Assembly (NCBI GenBank): GCA_029167225.1 | Contig: JARFNK010000001.1 | Location: 434,001-498,000, forward strand | DNA from: Sphingobium arseniciresistens | GTDB taxonomy: Bacteria > Pseudomonadota > Alphaproteobacteria > Sphingomonadales > Sphingomonadaceae | Reading direction: 5' to 3' | DNA: 64,000 bases | Shown: in pieces, positions 63,019 to 64,000 of the stretch | How positions within the stretch are numbered: position 1 is the first letter of the stretch | Layout: each line of letters opens with the position of its first letter | Made by a program: the position numbers and the translations under genes | The notes under the pieces: model-generated | Told to the model about the DNA's origin: nothing | Databases searched by the model: none | Seen by the model: only the letters and a program-made list of their open reading frames with translations

Positions 63019-64000
63019 TCACGATATCGATGGTCCGCCTCGCTCTCGTCCAAACCGCCAACTTACTCCGTCTGACCCCATTAGCCCGCTGACCTTGTTT
63101 CCCATCTGCCGTTCGAGCACGGGCCTCCACGGCACGAGGGTGAATTCCCGCGATCGTTCGACCAGGGCGAAGCGCCCGCTGACGAGGTCGACTGGCCGGC
63201 GATAAATCCCCTCGACCCGCGCGCCCTCCGCAGTTTCCTGGAACGGCATCTTGAGTTCTTCGGACAGTTGCCCCGCAATGCGCAGCAATTCGCGCCGTTG
63301 GAGCGCAGCGATCATGCCGTTCGGAAACATCGTGCCGCTGCCCGTCTCCTCGGCAAATCCCTGTGCCACCAGCCACTGCCGACGGCGCGCCTGGGCGTCG
63401 CGCAGATCATGCCCGAACCCGGCATCGCGGACGGGCTCGGGCGCCCCCGATACCAACTCCCGGTCGATCCACGTCGCGGCATCGGCCTCGACCAGCCGGT
63501 CGAGCGGCTGCGCCGACAGCGCGGTGATCGCCACTGGACGGTCGCGCAGCCGTGTTGCCTCATAGTTCGCCACGCGATCGAGATGATCGGCCGCGACGAT
63601 CCAGCGGCCCGACGGCTCGCGCTCGACGATGCCCCCTATCCGCCGCATCGCCTCGAGCCGCCGGACATGGGTCTCGGCGAAGGCTTCAGTGGCGGTCGGA
63701 TCGTGGCGCAGATGGGCATCGACGTCGTAGCGGCCGCCATTGGCAGCAGCGACCCTGACGATGGTGCGATCGACCTCCCGAACCTCGGGCCGGATCGGTG
63801 CGATCCGCACGATGGAGCCATGGGACATGATTGCATCGGTTTCCGCACCCTTGCCGATCCCGACATAATGGCTGCGTCCATCCGTGCCATCGACGATCAG
63901 ATAGTGGCGATCGGCATGCTCGTCGGCGAGCCCGCGCGCCAGCACGCGGCCGACGAGCGGGCGGGCATCGGGCGCGGCGGGATCGTAGATCGCCTGATCG
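63019..64000 (-). CDS. Conjugative relaxase, DUF3363 type (5' part cut by window edge)
   Basis: About 327 residues of the C-terminal part; the frame is open to the right edge. The DUF3363 region (DRHYLIVDGTDGRSHYVGIG, then PFQETAEGARVEGIYRRPVD) is found in VirD2-like relaxases of alphaproteobacterial ICEs. The N-terminal catalytic Tyr and HUH motifs lie outside the window. It would nick oriT and lead the strand into the channel through TraG. The relaxase lies on the far side of 29 kb of cargo from traG, which marks the insertion point of the dpd genes. Confidence 0.88.
   Translation of the reverse strand, partial: DQAIYDPAAPDARPLVGRVLARGLADEHADRHYLIVDGTDGRSHYVGIGKGAETDAIMSHGSIVRIAPIRPEVREVDRTIVRVAAANGGRYDVDAHLRHDPTATEAFAETHVRRLEAMRRIGGIVEREPSGRWIVAADHLDRVANYEATRLRDRPVAITALSAQPLDRLVEADAATWIDRELVSGAPEPVRDAGFGHDLRDAQARRRQWLVAQGFAEETGSGTMFPNGMIAALQRRELLRIAGQLSEELKMPFQETAEGARVEGIYRRPVDLVSGRFALVERSREFTLVPWRPVLERQMGNKVSGLMGSDGVSWRFGRERGGPSIS

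Larger units (their letters stand above)
17014..64000. mobile_element. Integrative conjugative element with trb-type transfer genes and Dpd cargo (right end outside window)
   Basis: The gene order supports one ICE: integrase and attachment-like sequence at the left, then AlpA-like and DUF2274 proteins. The trbI-G-F-L-J-E-D-C-B, copG and traG operon follows, then cargo genes and a DUF3363 relaxase cut by the right edge. This order (relaxase upstream, traG and trb downstream, excisionase last) is common to alphaproteobacterial ICEs. The cargo between traG and the relaxase (33.8-62.9 kb) is where such elements carry variable genes. The exact left boundary (17014-17031 or further left at 15271 or 11047) is uncertain. 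Confidence 0.7.

Noticed and set aside
1-64000. CRISPR array
   Set aside because: No regularly spaced direct repeats seen; the repeats present are large inverted pairs and short paired motifs.

Overview
The window looks like chromosome of a GC-rich alphaproteobacterium, most likely a sphingomonad. This rests on the large TonB-dependent receptor, the style of the trb operon and general codon use. No rRNA gene or other species marker is present. Left of about 11 kb it is ordinary chromosome; from about 17 kb to the right edge it is an integrative conjugative element (ICE).

1-10.4 kb holds a DUF3772/MscS mechanosensitive channel cut by the left edge, a secreted SMP-30-like beta-propeller protein, a TonB-dependent receptor with a broken cytochrome behind it, and a small redox operon (cupin, tautomerase-like protein, aldo/keto reductase) divergent from a LysR regulator. 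10.4-11.0 kb is degenerate and contains the N-terminal piece of a P4-type integrase.

11.0-17.0 kb is an integration hub. Element A (11047-15277) is bounded by 367-bp inverted repeats and carries a serine recombinase and a helicase-like, possibly replication, protein. Element B (15271-17027) is bounded by 161-bp inverted repeats around a tyrosine recombinase. The two elements share the 7-bp core TCTTCTG/CAGAAGA, which also marks their outer ends and recurs once more at 17120, in sequence resembling a tRNA 3' end.

17.0-64.0 kb is the ICE. It has an unknown gene and a large DEAH helicase near the integrase end, then an AlpA-like excisionase and DUF2274 protein, then the mating-pair operon traG-copG-trbBCDEJLFGI on the minus strand. 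Cargo follows (MNT-HEPN nucleotidyltransferase, Fic protein, and an 18-kb plus a 9-kb convergent gene block), and finally the relaxase (DUF3363) cut by the right edge.

The cargo is a Dpd-type system for 7-deazaguanine DNA modification and restriction. The plus-strand operon dpdE-F-G-H-I-J-K-D (36.4-54.0 kb) supplies helicases, an ATPase, a PLD-like nuclease and accessory proteins of the restriction arm. The convergent minus-strand operon (62.9-54.2 kb) supplies preQ0 synthesis (queE, queD, queC), the DNA transglycosylase dpdA and two different DpdB-like DGQQR proteins. It also has a YaaA/DUF6884-like protein that may act as DpdC, a DNA-glycosylase-like protein, and two additions not in the described core system as I know it: a membrane protein and a HAD hydrolase. 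GTP cyclohydrolase (folE) is absent, so the pathway must draw on the host's pterin precursor.
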